Shown: piece after piece, positions 28,572 through 37,041 of the stretch
Numbering within the stretch: position 1 is the stretch's first letter
Layout: every line of letters starts with the position of its first letter
Assembly (NCBI RefSeq): GCF_900564145.1
Contig: NZ_UOOB01000002.1
Coordinates: 496,001 to 560,000 of the forward strand
DNA: 64,000 nt
Reading direction: 5' to 3'
From: Comamonas sp. lk
Lineage (GTDB): Bacteria; Pseudomonadota; Gammaproteobacteria; Burkholderiales; Burkholderiaceae_C
Program-made: the position numbers and the translations under genes
Notes under the pieces: generated by a model
Database searches by the model: none
What the model was told of the DNA's origin: nothing
The model's input: only the letters and a program-made list of their open reading frames with translations

Positions 28572-28787
28572 ATGACCTATCGCATCGCCCATTCGCTACG
28601 CCAGCTGTTGCCCCGTTTGAGCACCGCCGGCAAGCCGCATCGCAGGGATGAGGCCAGCCGCTGCGCGACAAGCGCCGCCGCCCCAGACCTTTGCATAGAC
28701 AGCCTGTGCTCGACCCAGGTGCTTGATGCGCAAACCAGCTGGCCCACGCACCGCATTCGCAGCTTTTTGAGCGCCAAGCACCGCTGA
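28572..28787 (+). CDS. Small uncharacterised protein in the mgtA leader region
   Basis: A 71-aa basic protein with AGGAG 6 bases before its ATG. No domain is recognised. It has an amphipathic, Arg/Leu-rich start (IAHSLRQLLPRLS) and three cysteines. It is followed by a perfect 8-bp hairpin (28789-28809) and then the MDPDP leader ORF. It may be a real small protein of the operon or another regulatory ORF; codon use looks neutral. Confidence 0.45.
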   Translation: MTYRIAHSLRQLLPRLSTAGKPHRRDEASRCATSAAAPDLCIDSLCSTQVLDAQTSWPTHRIRSFLSAKHR

Positions 28788-28788
28788 G

Positions 28789-28809
28789 CGCTGCACGCTT
28801 TGTGCAGCG
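28789..28809 (+). promoter_or_regulatory. Hairpin between small ORF and MgtL-like leader
   Basis: CGCTGCAC (28789-28796) pairs perfectly with GTGCAGCG (28802-28809) around GCTTT. There is no T-run directly after, so this is either a weak or Rho-dependent attenuator or an mRNA-stability element. Confidence 0.5.
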
Positions 28810-28837
28810 GCTTATTCCCCTCTTGAAAGGAACAGGT

Positions 28838-28960
28838 ATGGACCCCGATCCGAGTCGATCTAGCGGCGCGCCCGTGATGGCGCGTACTCCCGCCTGCGTG
28901 TTCACCTTTGGGCGTCACGCAGCTCTCCCCCCTGCAACCCGCAGCGATCACAGCAACTGA
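28838..28960 (+). CDS. MgtL-like leader peptide (candidate)
   Basis: A 40-aa ORF beginning MDPDPSRSSG, with AAGGA 6 bases before the ATG. Enterobacterial MgtL, the leader peptide of mgtA, begins MEPDPTPLP. There the alternating acidic/proline start destabilises the ribosome at low Mg2+ and turns mgtA on. The same start, in front of an mgtA gene, in a different phylum class is striking. Further prolines follow. The stop (28958-28960) lies 18 bases before a hairpin that masks the next ribosome site. The peptide itself probably has no other function. Confidence 0.6.
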   Translation: MDPDPSRSSGAPVMARTPACVFTFGRHAALPPATRSDHSN

Positions 28961-28978
28961 TGCGTCACGCCAGGTGCT

Positions 28979-29008
28979 GAACTCCTGCGGCTGCGCCCCA
29001 AGGAGTTC
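28979..29008 (+). promoter_or_regulatory. Hairpin sequestering the Shine-Dalgarno of the next ORF
   Basis: GAACTCCT (28979-28986) pairs perfectly with AGGAGTTC (29001-29008) across a 14-nt loop. The right arm is the AAGGAG ribosome site of the ORF starting at 29014, so the folded form should block its translation. A ribosome held on or near the end of the preceding leader ORF could open or preserve this stem. Confidence 0.6.
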
Positions 29009-29013
29009 ACCCC

Positions 29014-29415
29014 ATGCAAGCCCTGCATTTTCTGAACCGGCACCAACACACCACCTCGGCTCCCATAGGCAGCAACGCCACCCACCACAGCCTGCATTAC
29101 GCTCTCAGCACCGCGCTTGCCGAGCGCCGCACCGACGTGCTGCGGCATCTGGCACAGCGCCATGACAGCGCCCTGATGGCCCAGGCACTGATTTGCCTGA
29201 ATTCGCGCCAGCGTGCCGATCTGCTTTCGCTACTCAATCCAGAGCAGCGTCTCAGCATCCATGCAGAATTGCCACGCCATGCTCAAAAACAGTGGAATTT
29301 GACGCAGCGCTGCCAACAGCCTGCGCGGCGTCGGCTTTTTCAGCGTTTCATGAAGCAATGGCGTCATCCGCTGTCATGGCTGCGCCCACGCTTGACGCAC
29401 CATGCAGACAACTGA
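29014..29415 (+). CDS. 133-aa protein with MgtE N-domain-like helical repeats
   Basis: A small soluble, basic protein. Residues about 42-85 (VLRHLAQRHDSALMAQALI then LLSLLNPEQRLSIHAELP) have the helical-hairpin rhythm of the MgtE N domain, the cytosolic Mg2+-sensing superhelix of MgtE channels; this is a pattern match only. The C-terminal 40 residues are rich in Arg, His and Trp. Its ribosome site lies inside the hairpin at 28979-29008. It ends 12 bp before mgtA, which suggests co-translation and a role as a regulator or partner of MgtA (inference). Confidence 0.6.
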   Translation: MQALHFLNRHQHTTSAPIGSNATHHSLHYALSTALAERRTDVLRHLAQRHDSALMAQALICLNSRQRADLLSLLNPEQRLSIHAELPRHAQKQWNLTQRCQQPARRRLFQRFMKQWRHPLSWLRPRLTHHADN

Positions 29416-29427
29416 GAGGAAGCGGCC

Positions 29428-32172
29428 ATGCGAATTCTCAAAAACCTGTTTCACGCTTTCCTGCGCAGCCGTCGCTTTGCCGGCCTGTTTGAACGCCATC
29501 TCATGCCTGGGCGCGGGCCGCTGCCCGACGAAAGCATCCCCCAGGAACTGAACAGGGGGCTACAACATGCCGCGCAAAGCGATGCCGCTCAGTTGCTGAC
29601 ACAGCTGGACAGCAGCACCAAGGGGCTGACCCATTCACAGGCCCAATACCTGCTCTCACAGCTAGGGCCCAATGAGGTCGCGCACGAAAAACCGCTACCC
29701 GCCTGGCTGCACCTGTGGCATTGCTACAAGAATCCGTTCAATCTGCTGCTGACGGTGCTGGCCATCGTGTCCTATGTCACAGAAGACGAAAAAGCCACCG
29801 TCGTCATAGGCTCCATGGTGCTGCTGTCCACCTTGCTGCGCTTTGTCCAGGAAGGAAAATCCAACCGGGCGGCCGCGCGCCTGCAGGCCTTGGTCAGCAA
29901 CAAAGCCACGGTGCGGCGCAGAGCCGACGATCCGGCAACACCTGCGGTCTTTCAGGACAGCGGCCTGAACCCGGATGCCCAGACTCACGAGATCCCGCTG
30001 CGCGATATGGTTCCGGGTGATGTGGTGGTGCTGTCTGCCGGCGACATGATTCCCGCCGACTGCCGTGTGCTGAGTGCCAAGGATCTTTTTGTCAGCCAGG
30101 CCGCCATGACCGGCGAATCGCTGCCCGTAGAGAAATTCGCGACAGTGGGCGACTCAGGGCAAGCAGCGTCGGTGCTGGAAGCCGGCAATCTGCTCTTCAT
30201 GGGTAGCAATGTGGTGTCTGGCGCGGCCACCGCCTTGGTGATTGCCACCGGCAATCACACCTACTTTGGAACTTTAGCCACGCGCGTCACGCACAGCGAC
30301 CGTGCACCGACCGCATTCGAAAAAGGTGTCAACAGCGTCAGCTGGCTGCTGATCCGCTTTGCAGCCGTCATGGTCCCCGTGGTGCTGTTCATCAACGGCT
30401 ATACCAAGGGCGATTGGGGCGAGGCCTTTTTGTTTGCCCTGTCGGTTGCCGTGGGCCTGACGCCCGAGATGCTGCCCATGATTGTGACAACCACCCTGGC
30501 CAAGGGCGCCGTGGCTTTATCTCGGCAGAAAGTGGTGGTCAAGCGGCTGGATGCCATTCAGAATTTTGGCGCCATGGACGTGCTTTGCACCGACAAGACC
30601 GGAACCCTGACCCAGGACAGGATCGCACTGGAGCGCCATACCGATGTACTGGGACAACCCAGCGACGAGGTGCTGCAGTTCGCCTATCTGAACAGCTACT
30701 ACCAGACCGGCCTGAAAAACCTGCTGGATCACGCCGTGCTGGAACATGTGGAGCTGCAGCCACAGCTGCATGTCAGCGAAGACTATCGCAAGGTGGACGA
30801 GATACCGTTTGACTTTCAGCGCAGACGCATGTCCGTGGTCGTGGCCGAACGCAACCACCACCATGAACTGATCTGCAAGGGTGCAGTCGAGGAAATTCTG
30901 CAGGTGTGCACGCGGCTGCGCCAGGGTGATGCACTGCTGGAGCTGACTCCGGAGCGTCGCAGCCAGGTGCTCGCCGTGACCGAGGGACTGAACCACGAAG
31001 GGCTGCGTGTGGTGGCCGTGGCCATGAAGGAAGTGCCGCCCGACAAAAACACCTATGGCATTGGCGACGAGGCAGAACTCACCTTGATCGGCTATGTGGC
31101 TTTTCTGGACCCCCCCAAGGAATCCACCCCTGCGGCCATTGCCGCGCTGCTGCAGCACGGCGTGGCCGTGAAGGTTCTCACCGGCGACAACGAACTGGTG
31201 GCCCGCAAGGTATGCCGCGATGTGGGCCTGCAAGTGGATTCCGTCCTGTTGGGCAGCACCATCGAGGCCATGGATGAGGCCACGCTTCGCAGCGTGGTGG
31301 ATCAACAGGTCTTGTTTGCCAAACTCACGCCGCTGCACAAGGAACGCATCGTGCAGGCTCTGCGCGCCAACGGCCACATCACGGGATTCATGGGCGATGG
31401 CATCAACGACGCGCCCGCCCTGCGTGCGGCCGATATCGGCATCAGCGTGGACAGCGCCGTGGATATTGCCAAGGAGGCCGCCGACATCATCTTGCTGGAA
31501 AAAAGCCTGCTGGTGCTGGAGCAAGGCGTGGTGGAAGGACGGCGCACCTTCAGCAACATGCTCAAGTACATACGCATGACGGCCAGCTCCAATTTCGGCA
31601 ATGTGTTCTCGGTGCTGATCGCCTCGGCCTTCATTCCGTTCCTGCCCATGCTGCCCATGCAGCTGCTGATGCAAAACCTGCTCTATGACATCTCGCAGAT
31701 TGCCATCCCTTTTGACCATGTAGACGAGGAACTCGTTGCCAGGCCCTTGCACTGGAACCCGCAGGACTTGGGTCGCTTCATGATGTTCTTTGGCCCGATC
31801 AGCTCGCTGTTTGATGTGACTACTTTCGCCCTGATGTGGTGGGTCTTTCATGCCAACACGCCAGAGCAGCAAACCCTGTTCCAGTCGGGATGGTTCGTGG
31901 TGGGTTTGCTGACGCAGACACTGATCGTGCACATGATCCGCACGCCCAAGATTGCATTTGTGCAAAGCCGTGCCTCCTGGCCGCTGCTGATCATGACGGG
32001 CGTCATCATGGCCATAGGCATTTTTCTTCCCATGGGTCCTCTGGCCAGCTACTTCAAGCTCCAGACCCTGCCCGCCAGCTACTTTCTATGGCTGCTGGTC
32101 ATCCTGCTGGCCTATGCTGCTCTCACCACTTTGGCCAAGCGTTACTACATCCGCCGCTTTGGCTGGCAATAA
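29428..32172 (+). CDS. mgtA: Magnesium-importing P-type ATPase
   Basis: A 914-aa P3B-type ATPase that brings Mg2+ into the cytosol. Motifs are in order: TGES at 228-231 (actuator loop), the phosphorylated aspartate D389 in DKTGTLT, and MGDGINDAP (655-663) in the hinge. The membrane cysteine-free helices and the C-terminal six-helix bundle match the MgtA/MgtB family. Length fits (about 900 aa). AGAGGAA precedes the ATG. The upstream leader elements suggest expression when Mg2+ is low. mgtC follows by 17 bp. Confidence 0.95.
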   Translation: MRILKNLFHAFLRSRRFAGLFERHLMPGRGPLPDESIPQELNRGLQHAAQSDAAQLLTQLDSSTKGLTHSQAQYLLSQLGPNEVAHEKPLPAWLHLWHCYKNPFNLLLTVLAIVSYVTEDEKATVVIGSMVLLSTLLRFVQEGKSNRAAARLQALVSNKATVRRRADDPATPAVFQDSGLNPDAQTHEIPLRDMVPGDVVVLSAGDMIPADCRVLSAKDLFVSQAAMTGESLPVEKFATVGDSGQAASVLEAGNLLFMGSNVVSGAATALVIATGNHTYFGTLATRVTHSDRAPTAFEKGVNSVSWLLIRFAAVMVPVVLFINGYTKGDWGEAFLFALSVAVGLTPEMLPMIVTTTLAKGAVALSRQKVVVKRLDAIQNFGAMDVLCTDKTGTLTQDRIALERHTDVLGQPSDEVLQFAYLNSYYQTGLKNLLDHAVLEHVELQPQLHVSEDYRKVDEIPFDFQRRRMSVVVAERNHHHELICKGAVEEILQVCTRLRQGDALLELTPERRSQVLAVTEGLNHEGLRVVAVAMKEVPPDKNTYGIGDEAELTLIGYVAFLDPPKESTPAAIAALLQHGVAVKVLTGDNELVARKVCRDVGLQVDSVLLGSTIEAMDEATLRSVVDQQVLFAKLTPLHKERIVQALRANGHITGFMGDGINDAPALRAADIGISVDSAVDIAKEAADIILLEKSLLVLEQGVVEGRRTFSNMLKYIRMTASSNFGNVFSVLIASAFIPFLPMLPMQLLMQNLLYDISQIAIPFDHVDEELVARPLHWNPQDLGRFMMFFGPISSLFDVTTFALMWWVFHANTPEQQTLFQSGWFVVGLLTQTLIVHMIRTPKIAFVQSRASWPLLIMTGVIMAIGIFLPMGPLASYFKLQTLPASYFLWLLVILLAYAALTTLAKRYYIRRFGWQ

Positions 32173-32189
32173 GCAACACACGACATCTC

Positions 32190-32909
32190 ATGCAATCTCT
32201 ACAAAGCTTTCAGTTGGCGGCCACCATGAACACGGTGCTGTGCCTGTTCGTCGCCTTTGTCTGCGGCGGCATCATTGGCCTGGAGCGCCAGATACGCCAG
32301 CGCACCGCCGGTCTTAGAACCAACACCCTGGTGGCCCTGGGCGCAGCCGTATTTGTCGATCTGGCCATGCGCCTCGCGGGTGCGGAGGGTGCCACCCGCG
32401 TGATCTCCTATGTGGTCTCCGGTGTGGGCTTTCTGGGCGCGGGCGCCATCATGAAGGAAGGCGCCAACATCACGGGGCTGAACACTGCCGCCACGCTATG
32501 GGGTTCGGCCGCCGTAGGTGCCTGCGCCGGTTCGGGCCTGCTGCCCGAGGCCGGCATCGCCACCTTGTTCGTTCTGGCCAGCAACACCTTGCTGCGCCCG
32601 GTGGTCAACTACATCAACCGCCACCCGGTGGCCGAGCATGCTGGCGAAGCCACTTACTATTTTTATGCAATTTGCCAGCAAGACGCTCAGGCGGATGTGC
32701 GCGAACAGATTCAGGAGCTGCTGGAGGCGGCCAACTATCCGGTGCGCACGGTGGAAAAGCACGACATCCAGCCCAACAAAACAGAAATCGAGGCCGAACT
32801 GTTTGCCACGGCTGTCCATGCACAGGAGCTGGATCAGGTCATCACCCAGATTGAAGCCCTGCCCGGCGTGCTGCAAGCGTTCTGGAGCGCAGGTCCGCAA
32901 AACAATTGA
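32190..32909 (+). CDS. mgtC: MgtC family protein
   Basis: A 239-aa inner-membrane protein with an N-terminal MgtC domain: GLERQIRQRTAGLRTN followed by VALGAA, then VSGVGFLGAGAIMKEG. A soluble ACT-like C-terminal domain runs from about residue 155. In Salmonella MgtC promotes survival at low Mg2+ and inhibits F-type ATP synthase; it is not a transporter. The ATG at 32190 is preferred; an in-frame ATG at 32226 would still leave the first helix. It is the last gene of the Mg operon. The AT-rich run at 32656-32680 resembles that in the fusion gene. Confidence 0.9.
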   Translation: MQSLQSFQLAATMNTVLCLFVAFVCGGIIGLERQIRQRTAGLRTNTLVALGAAVFVDLAMRLAGAEGATRVISYVVSGVGFLGAGAIMKEGANITGLNTAATLWGSAAVGACAGSGLLPEAGIATLFVLASNTLLRPVVNYINRHPVAEHAGEATYYFYAICQQDAQADVREQIQELLEAANYPVRTVEKHDIQPNKTEIEAELFATAVHAQELDQVITQIEALPGVLQAFWSAGPQNN

Positions 32910-32916
32910 CTCCCTT

Positions 32917-32935
32917 AGCCGCTGACGCGGCTTTC
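32917..32935 (+). terminator. Weak terminator after mgtC
   Basis: AGCCGC (32917-32922) pairs with GCGGCT (32927-32932) around TGAC. Only three T follow, so it may be partial. It lies between mgtC and the converging ruvB gene. Confidence 0.4.
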
Positions 32936-32996
32936 CCTATGGGACGGCGACTTCGCTGCGAATCGACTCTGATATGGGGCGCGCCAGTTTGAGCGC

Positions 32997-34103
32997 TTAT
33001 GTCGATGCATCGTCGCCCGGCGCAGGCAGGCCCAGGTGCAGATAGGCGGCCTTGGTCGCCATGCGCCCGCGCGGCGTGCGCTGCAAAAAGCCCTGCTGAA
33101 TCAGATAGGGCTCAATCACATCCTCAATGGTGCCGGACTCCTCACCAATGCTGGCGGCGATATTGTCCAGCCCCACCGGTCCGCCATCAAAGCGATGCAC
33201 CACGGCTTCGAGCAGCTTTCTGTCCATCACATCAAAGCCTTGCGGGTCCACGTCCAGCATGGCCAGGGCCAGGTCTGCAATCTCGCGGGTGATGCGGCCA
33301 TCGCTTTTGACATCGGCATAGTCGCGCACGCGGCGCAGCAGGCGGTTGGCAATACGCGGCGTGCCGCGCGAGCGGCGGGCGATTTCAAAACAGCCTTCGT
33401 CGTCAATCGGTGCCTTGAGCAGGCCGGCGCTGCGGCGCACGATGCGCGACAGCTCCTCGGAGGTGTAGAACTCCAGCCGCGCCACGATGCCGAAGCGGTC
33501 GCGCAGCGGATTGGTCAACATGCCGGCCCGCGTGGTGGCCCCCACCAGCGTGAAAGGCTGCAGATCGAGCTTGATGGAACGCGCCGCCGGACCTTCGCCA
33601 ATCATGATGTCGATCTGGTAGTCCTCCAGCGCCGGGTAGAGGATTTCCTCGACCACGGGGCTCAAGCGGTGGATTTCATCGATGAACAGCACATCGTTGG
33701 CCTCCAGATTGGTCAGCAGTGCTGCCAGATCCTTGGGTTTTTCCAGCACCGGGCCGCTGGTCTGGCGCAGATTCACGCCCAGCTCGGCCGCAATGATGTG
33801 GCTCAGCGTGGTCTTGCCCAGCCCTGGCGGGCCGAACAGCAGCACATGGTCCAGCGCTTCGCTGCGCTTTTTGGCAGCGCCGATAAAGATTTCCAGCTGC
33901 TCGCGGGCCTTGGTCTGGCCCACGTATTCATCGAGCAGCTTGGGGCGCAGAGCGCGTTCCAGCGCTTCCTCGCCCACGGACGAATGCCCAGCCGACACCA
34001 TGCGCGGCGCAGCGGCTGATGGGTCGCCGGCCTCGCCACGTGCCTTGCGTGCGGGTTGTCCAGGGGCGGGGCTGGCCGCAAATTCGTCCACATGAATCGT
34101 CAT
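32997..34103 (-). CDS. ruvB: Holliday junction branch-migration helicase RuvB
   Basis: A 368-aa AAA+ motor that drives branch migration with RuvA. It contains Walker [10 protein letters not shown], Walker B in FIDEIHRL, the sensor-1 segment LVGATTRAG and the C-terminal winged helix ([17 protein letters not shown]). The N-terminal about 50 residues form a Pro/Ala-rich extension, usual in betaproteobacteria. The ruvA partner is 2.3 kb upstream, not adjacent. Confidence 0.96.
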   Translation of the reverse strand: MTIHVDEFAASPAPGQPARKARGEAGDPSAAAPRMVSAGHSSVGEEALERALRPKLLDEYVGQTKAREQLEIFIGAAKKRSEALDHVLLFGPPGLGKTTLSHIIAAELGVNLRQTSGPVLEKPKDLAALLTNLEANDVLFIDEIHRLSPVVEEILYPALEDYQIDIMIGEGPAARSIKLDLQPFTLVGATTRAGMLTNPLRDRFGIVARLEFYTSEELSRIVRRSAGLLKAPIDDEGCFEIARRSRGTPRIANRLLRRVRDYADVKSDGRITREIADLALAMLDVDPQGFDVMDRKLLEAVVHRFDGGPVGLDNIAASIGEESGTIEDVIEPYLIQQGFLQRTPRGRMATKAAYLHLGLPAPGDDAST

Positions 34104-34234
34104 GCCGCAGATTGTGCCCTAAGCGGGCATTACCACTGATTAAAAATACAGGTAGCAACCAAAACCCACAGTTGCCTGACCCTGGATCGTCCGGGTTTGC
34201 GCACAATGGGCGGCAACCACTTTCAGGAAACTGC

Positions 34235-34774
34235 ATGCCGACTTCCAGCCTACGCACTCTGGTCTGTACCGCCGCCCTGCTCTGCACTGCTACCGTGCAA
34301 GCCGCTTTGAAGGTGGGCGATGTCGCCCCCACGTTCAGGGCGCCTGCCGCCGTGGCAGGCAAGGCTTTTGATTTCGACATGGCGGCCGCCCTGAAGAAGG
34401 GGCCGGTGGTGCTGTATTTCTTCCCCAAGGCCTTCACCCAGGGCTGCACGCTGGAGGCCCATGCTTTTGCCGAGGCTACACCGCGGTTTGCGGCCATGGG
34501 GGCCACCGTGGTGGGTATGTCGCACGACGATATAGACACCTTGAAGCGCTTTTCCACCGAAGCCTGTCGCGACCAGTTTGCCGTGGCCTCCGACCCCAAG
34601 GCGACCACCATCAAGGCCTATGACGCAGCGGCTGCGGCCAGCCCCGAGCGGGCCGACCGCATCTCCTATGTGATAGGCCAGGATGGCAAGGTGAAGTTTG
34701 CGCATACCAGCGCAGACCCGCTGGAGCATGTGGCGCAGACCCAGGCTGCCGTCAAGCGACTGGCCGGCAAATGA
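34235..34774 (+). CDS. Exported peroxiredoxin (BCP-like AhpC/TSA family)
   Basis: A 179-aa thiol peroxidase. Residues 1-23 form a signal peptide (ending VQAA). The peroxidatic cysteine is C71 in FPKAFTQGCT, the Prx motif PxxxTxxC. The later YVIGQDGKV strand fits the thioredoxin fold. A periplasmic location is unusual for BCP-type enzymes but seen in several proteobacteria. The start at 34235 is chosen for the signal peptide. It lies between ruvB and ruvA on the opposite strand. Confidence 0.85.
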   Translation: MPTSSLRTLVCTAALLCTATVQAALKVGDVAPTFRAPAAVAGKAFDFDMAAALKKGPVVLYFFPKAFTQGCTLEAHAFAEATPRFAAMGATVVGMSHDDIDTLKRFSTEACRDQFAVASDPKATTIKAYDAAAAASPERADRISYVIGQDGKVKFAHTSADPLEHVAQTQAAVKRLAGK

Positions 34775-34796
34775 CGGCCGGCCCCGGTTGGCAGCG

Positions 34797-36365
34797 CTAC
34801 TGCGCCAGCCAGTTACCTATGGTGTCGCTGAAGGCCTTGTCAAAGCGGCTATAGATATCGGCACCGCCTTTCACCGAGCAGGCACTGCTGCCGCCGGACA
34901 AAGCGCCGACCACGCGGCCGTTGACAAACAGAGGCGAGCCGCTGCTGCCGCGCTCGGTAATGCCTTTGCTCCAGACTACGTCCAGAAAATTGCTTTGGGC
35001 ATTCCCGTCACTGCAGCTCACGCTACCGCCGCTCACCGTGCAGTTGCGGTAGCTCTGCGCCTGGCCTTCGGCATATTTGAGCCAATCGCCTTGCGGCTGG
35101 TGCAGGGTATAGACAGCAGCGCCCTTCGCGGTCGGTCCGCGTGCATCCCAGCCGGCCAGGGTCACACCGGCCGGTGGGGCTTCATTGAGCAGCAGCAGCG
35201 TGGCATCGGTCACCGAGGTGGCATAGAGCAGCCTGGCGCCTCGCTGGCGTGTGGCAGCCTGGGGATGGGGCTCGACACTGTTGCAACTGGCTGAGCGAAA
35301 GAACCAGTCCGTGCGCAGCGAGCTGGCTGCAGCCTGCGTGGAGATACAGTGGTTGGCCGACAGAAAATACGGCGTGTAGTCGAGCTTGGTATTGTTCAGC
35401 AGCGAACCCGTGCAGTAGTAATAGAAACGATCCGTGTCCACGTAACTCATCCGCGCCACGGCATTGCGCTCGGTGGCGTACTGGTCGGCACAGCTGGCAT
35501 CCAGCTCGCACGAGGCAGCATCGCCCACATTCCTGGTGTCATAACGCGCCTGCAGATCCGCTTCGGTAGGCAGCGAGAGATTGACATAGGCATGCGTCAA
35601 CCGGGGAATGGAGATCCGCAGCTGCGAAGCGGGAACGCCGGCAGGCAAGCCGATTTCCAGCGTGACCTCGTCCGCACCCAGATCGGGGGACCACCAGGTT
35701 GCTGCGGCCTGGGTATTGCCGTCTACAGCACGGTTACGGGCCAGCACTTCATTGATGGCCTTGCCCGTGGTTTCAAAGCCGGTTTGACTCCGGTCCTGCC
35801 GATACAGATGAATCCTGGCGCTATCGGGCAAGCCTTCGACCACCAGACCCAGACGCAGGCCGAAAGCGCCGACGGAGGTGAAGCTGATGGCACCGACCTG
35901 GCCGCCGTCGGGCGCCGGCGACCACTGCAGCACCTGCGCCATGCCGCCTACCGTCTGGGTGGAAGTCAAAATTCGCGGCGCACCGATCTGCATGGGCACA
36001 CCCGGCACCGGCATGGGCACCGGCGGGGCATCGTTCCATTGCGGCAATGTCAGCAGCGCAGGTTTGGGCCTCACGGCTGCGGAAGACTGCACCGTACTTC
36101 TGGCCGACGCTGCGGCCGCTGCCGGCAAGACCAGAGAATCGAGCACATAGGCCTTGGGCGGGCCCGTGGGCGTGGTGAGCTCCACATCGACGGTAACGCC
36201 GTCTCCGGTTGTGCCACCTGTGCCAACCGAGCCGCCACCGCCTCCTCCGCCGCCCCCATCTCCGCCTCCGCTGCCTCCACCGCCGCCACCGCAAGCGGCC
36301 AGCAGCAACACCACCACACTCGCATAACGGGGAGCCATGCGTCTGCCTTGCGTCAACCAATTCAT
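34797..36365 (-). CDS. Trypsin-like serine protease lipoprotein with polyglycine linker
   Basis: A 522-aa predicted lipoprotein. The lipobox LAAC puts the lipidated cysteine at 25, followed by an almost uninterrupted glycine run (about 26-53). The C-terminal part has a chymotrypsin-fold triad: H339 in SANHC, D387 in VTDATLLLL and S477 in GSSGSPLF. The arrangement resembles lysyl-endopeptidase-type proteases, with several cysteines likely in disulfides. The middle part (about 70-270) matches no domain I recognise. It probably acts on the cell surface. It sits between ruvA and ruvB, in their orientation. Confidence 0.82.
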   Translation of the reverse strand: MNWLTQGRRMAPRYASVVVLLLAACGGGGGGSGGGDGGGGGGGGGSVGTGGTTGDGVTVDVELTTPTGPPKAYVLDSLVLPAAAAASARSTVQSSAAVRPKPALLTLPQWNDAPPVPMPVPGVPMQIGAPRILTSTQTVGGMAQVLQWSPAPDGGQVGAISFTSVGAFGLRLGLVVEGLPDSARIHLYRQDRSQTGFETTGKAINEVLARNRAVDGNTQAAATWWSPDLGADEVTLEIGLPAGVPASQLRISIPRLTHAYVNLSLPTEADLQARYDTRNVGDAASCELDASCADQYATERNAVARMSYVDTDRFYYYCTGSLLNNTKLDYTPYFLSANHCISTQAAASSLRTDWFFRSASCNSVEPHPQAATRQRGARLLYATSVTDATLLLLNEAPPAGVTLAGWDARGPTAKGAAVYTLHQPQGDWLKYAEGQAQSYRNCTVSGGSVSCSDGNAQSNFLDVVWSKGITERGSSGSPLFVNGRVVGALSGGSSACSVKGGADIYSRFDKAFSDTIGNWLAQ

Positions 36366-36415
36366 GTTGCGTTCTCCGTCAAGTCGCAATAGCTCTGGCC
36401 CCCTGAGCCGCGAGA

Positions 36416-36991
36416 CTATTTGCTCAATGCCTTCAGCGCGAGCTTGATGCCCTCACTCACCCCCACATCAGCGGGAAGCTTCTTGAGAGCGGCCGACGCC
36501 TCCTTGTCCGAGTAGCCCAGCGCCATCAGCGCCTGCTGAATATCATTGTGTTCGCTATTGACAGAAAATAGTGATAGCGCGCCTGTATCGGCACCAATTT
36601 TCCCTTTGAGCTCCAGCAATAGTCGCTCGGCCGTCTTTTTACCTATGCCCGGCACCTTGACCAATCGCCCTGCCTCCTGCTGTGATACCGCATCCGCGAG
36701 ATCATCGATGCTCATTCCACTCAAGACTGCCAGCGCCATGCGCGGGCCTATGCCAGTAATCTTGATGAGTTCGCGAAAGGTCTGACGCTCGCGGGCTGTG
36801 GCAAAGCCAAACAGCAGCTGTGCATCCTCGCGCACCACAAAGTGGGTGAGCAAGGCGACCTTGGCTCCGTTGGCCGGCAGGTTGTAGAAGGTGCTCATGG
36901 GCACTTGCACCTCGTAGCCGACACCGCCGCAGTCCACCAATACCTCAGGCGGGTTTTTTTCCAGCAGCGTTCCAGTCAATTTGCCTATCAT
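36416..36991 (-). CDS. ruvA: Holliday junction DNA-binding protein RuvA
   Basis: A 191-aa protein that binds four-way junctions and loads RuvB. It shows the OB-fold start [14 protein letters not shown], helix-hairpin-helix motifs ([18 protein letters not shown] and [20 protein letters not shown]) and the C-terminal RuvB-binding three-helix domain ([19 protein letters not shown]). The ATG at 36991 is the only family-like start. It is immediately divergent from ybeZ. Bases 36546-36600 are AT-richer than the rest. Confidence 0.95.
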   Translation of the reverse strand: MIGKLTGTLLEKNPPEVLVDCGGVGYEVQVPMSTFYNLPANGAKVALLTHFVVREDAQLLFGFATARERQTFRELIKITGIGPRMALAVLSGMSIDDLADAVSQQEAGRLVKVPGIGKKTAERLLLELKGKIGADTGALSLFSVNSEHNDIQQALMALGYSDKEASAALKKLPADVGVSEGIKLALKALSK

Positions 36992-37041
36992 TGAAGTCCT
37001 TTGCCGCACTGTGCGGCCATTCTTTGCGAGAAATTATCCGC

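Noticed and set aside
36991..37041. N-terminal extension of the PhoH-like protein from ATG 36991
   Set aside because: It would overlap the ruvA start codon, and the extra residues are not found in the family, which starts at ILRHTF.
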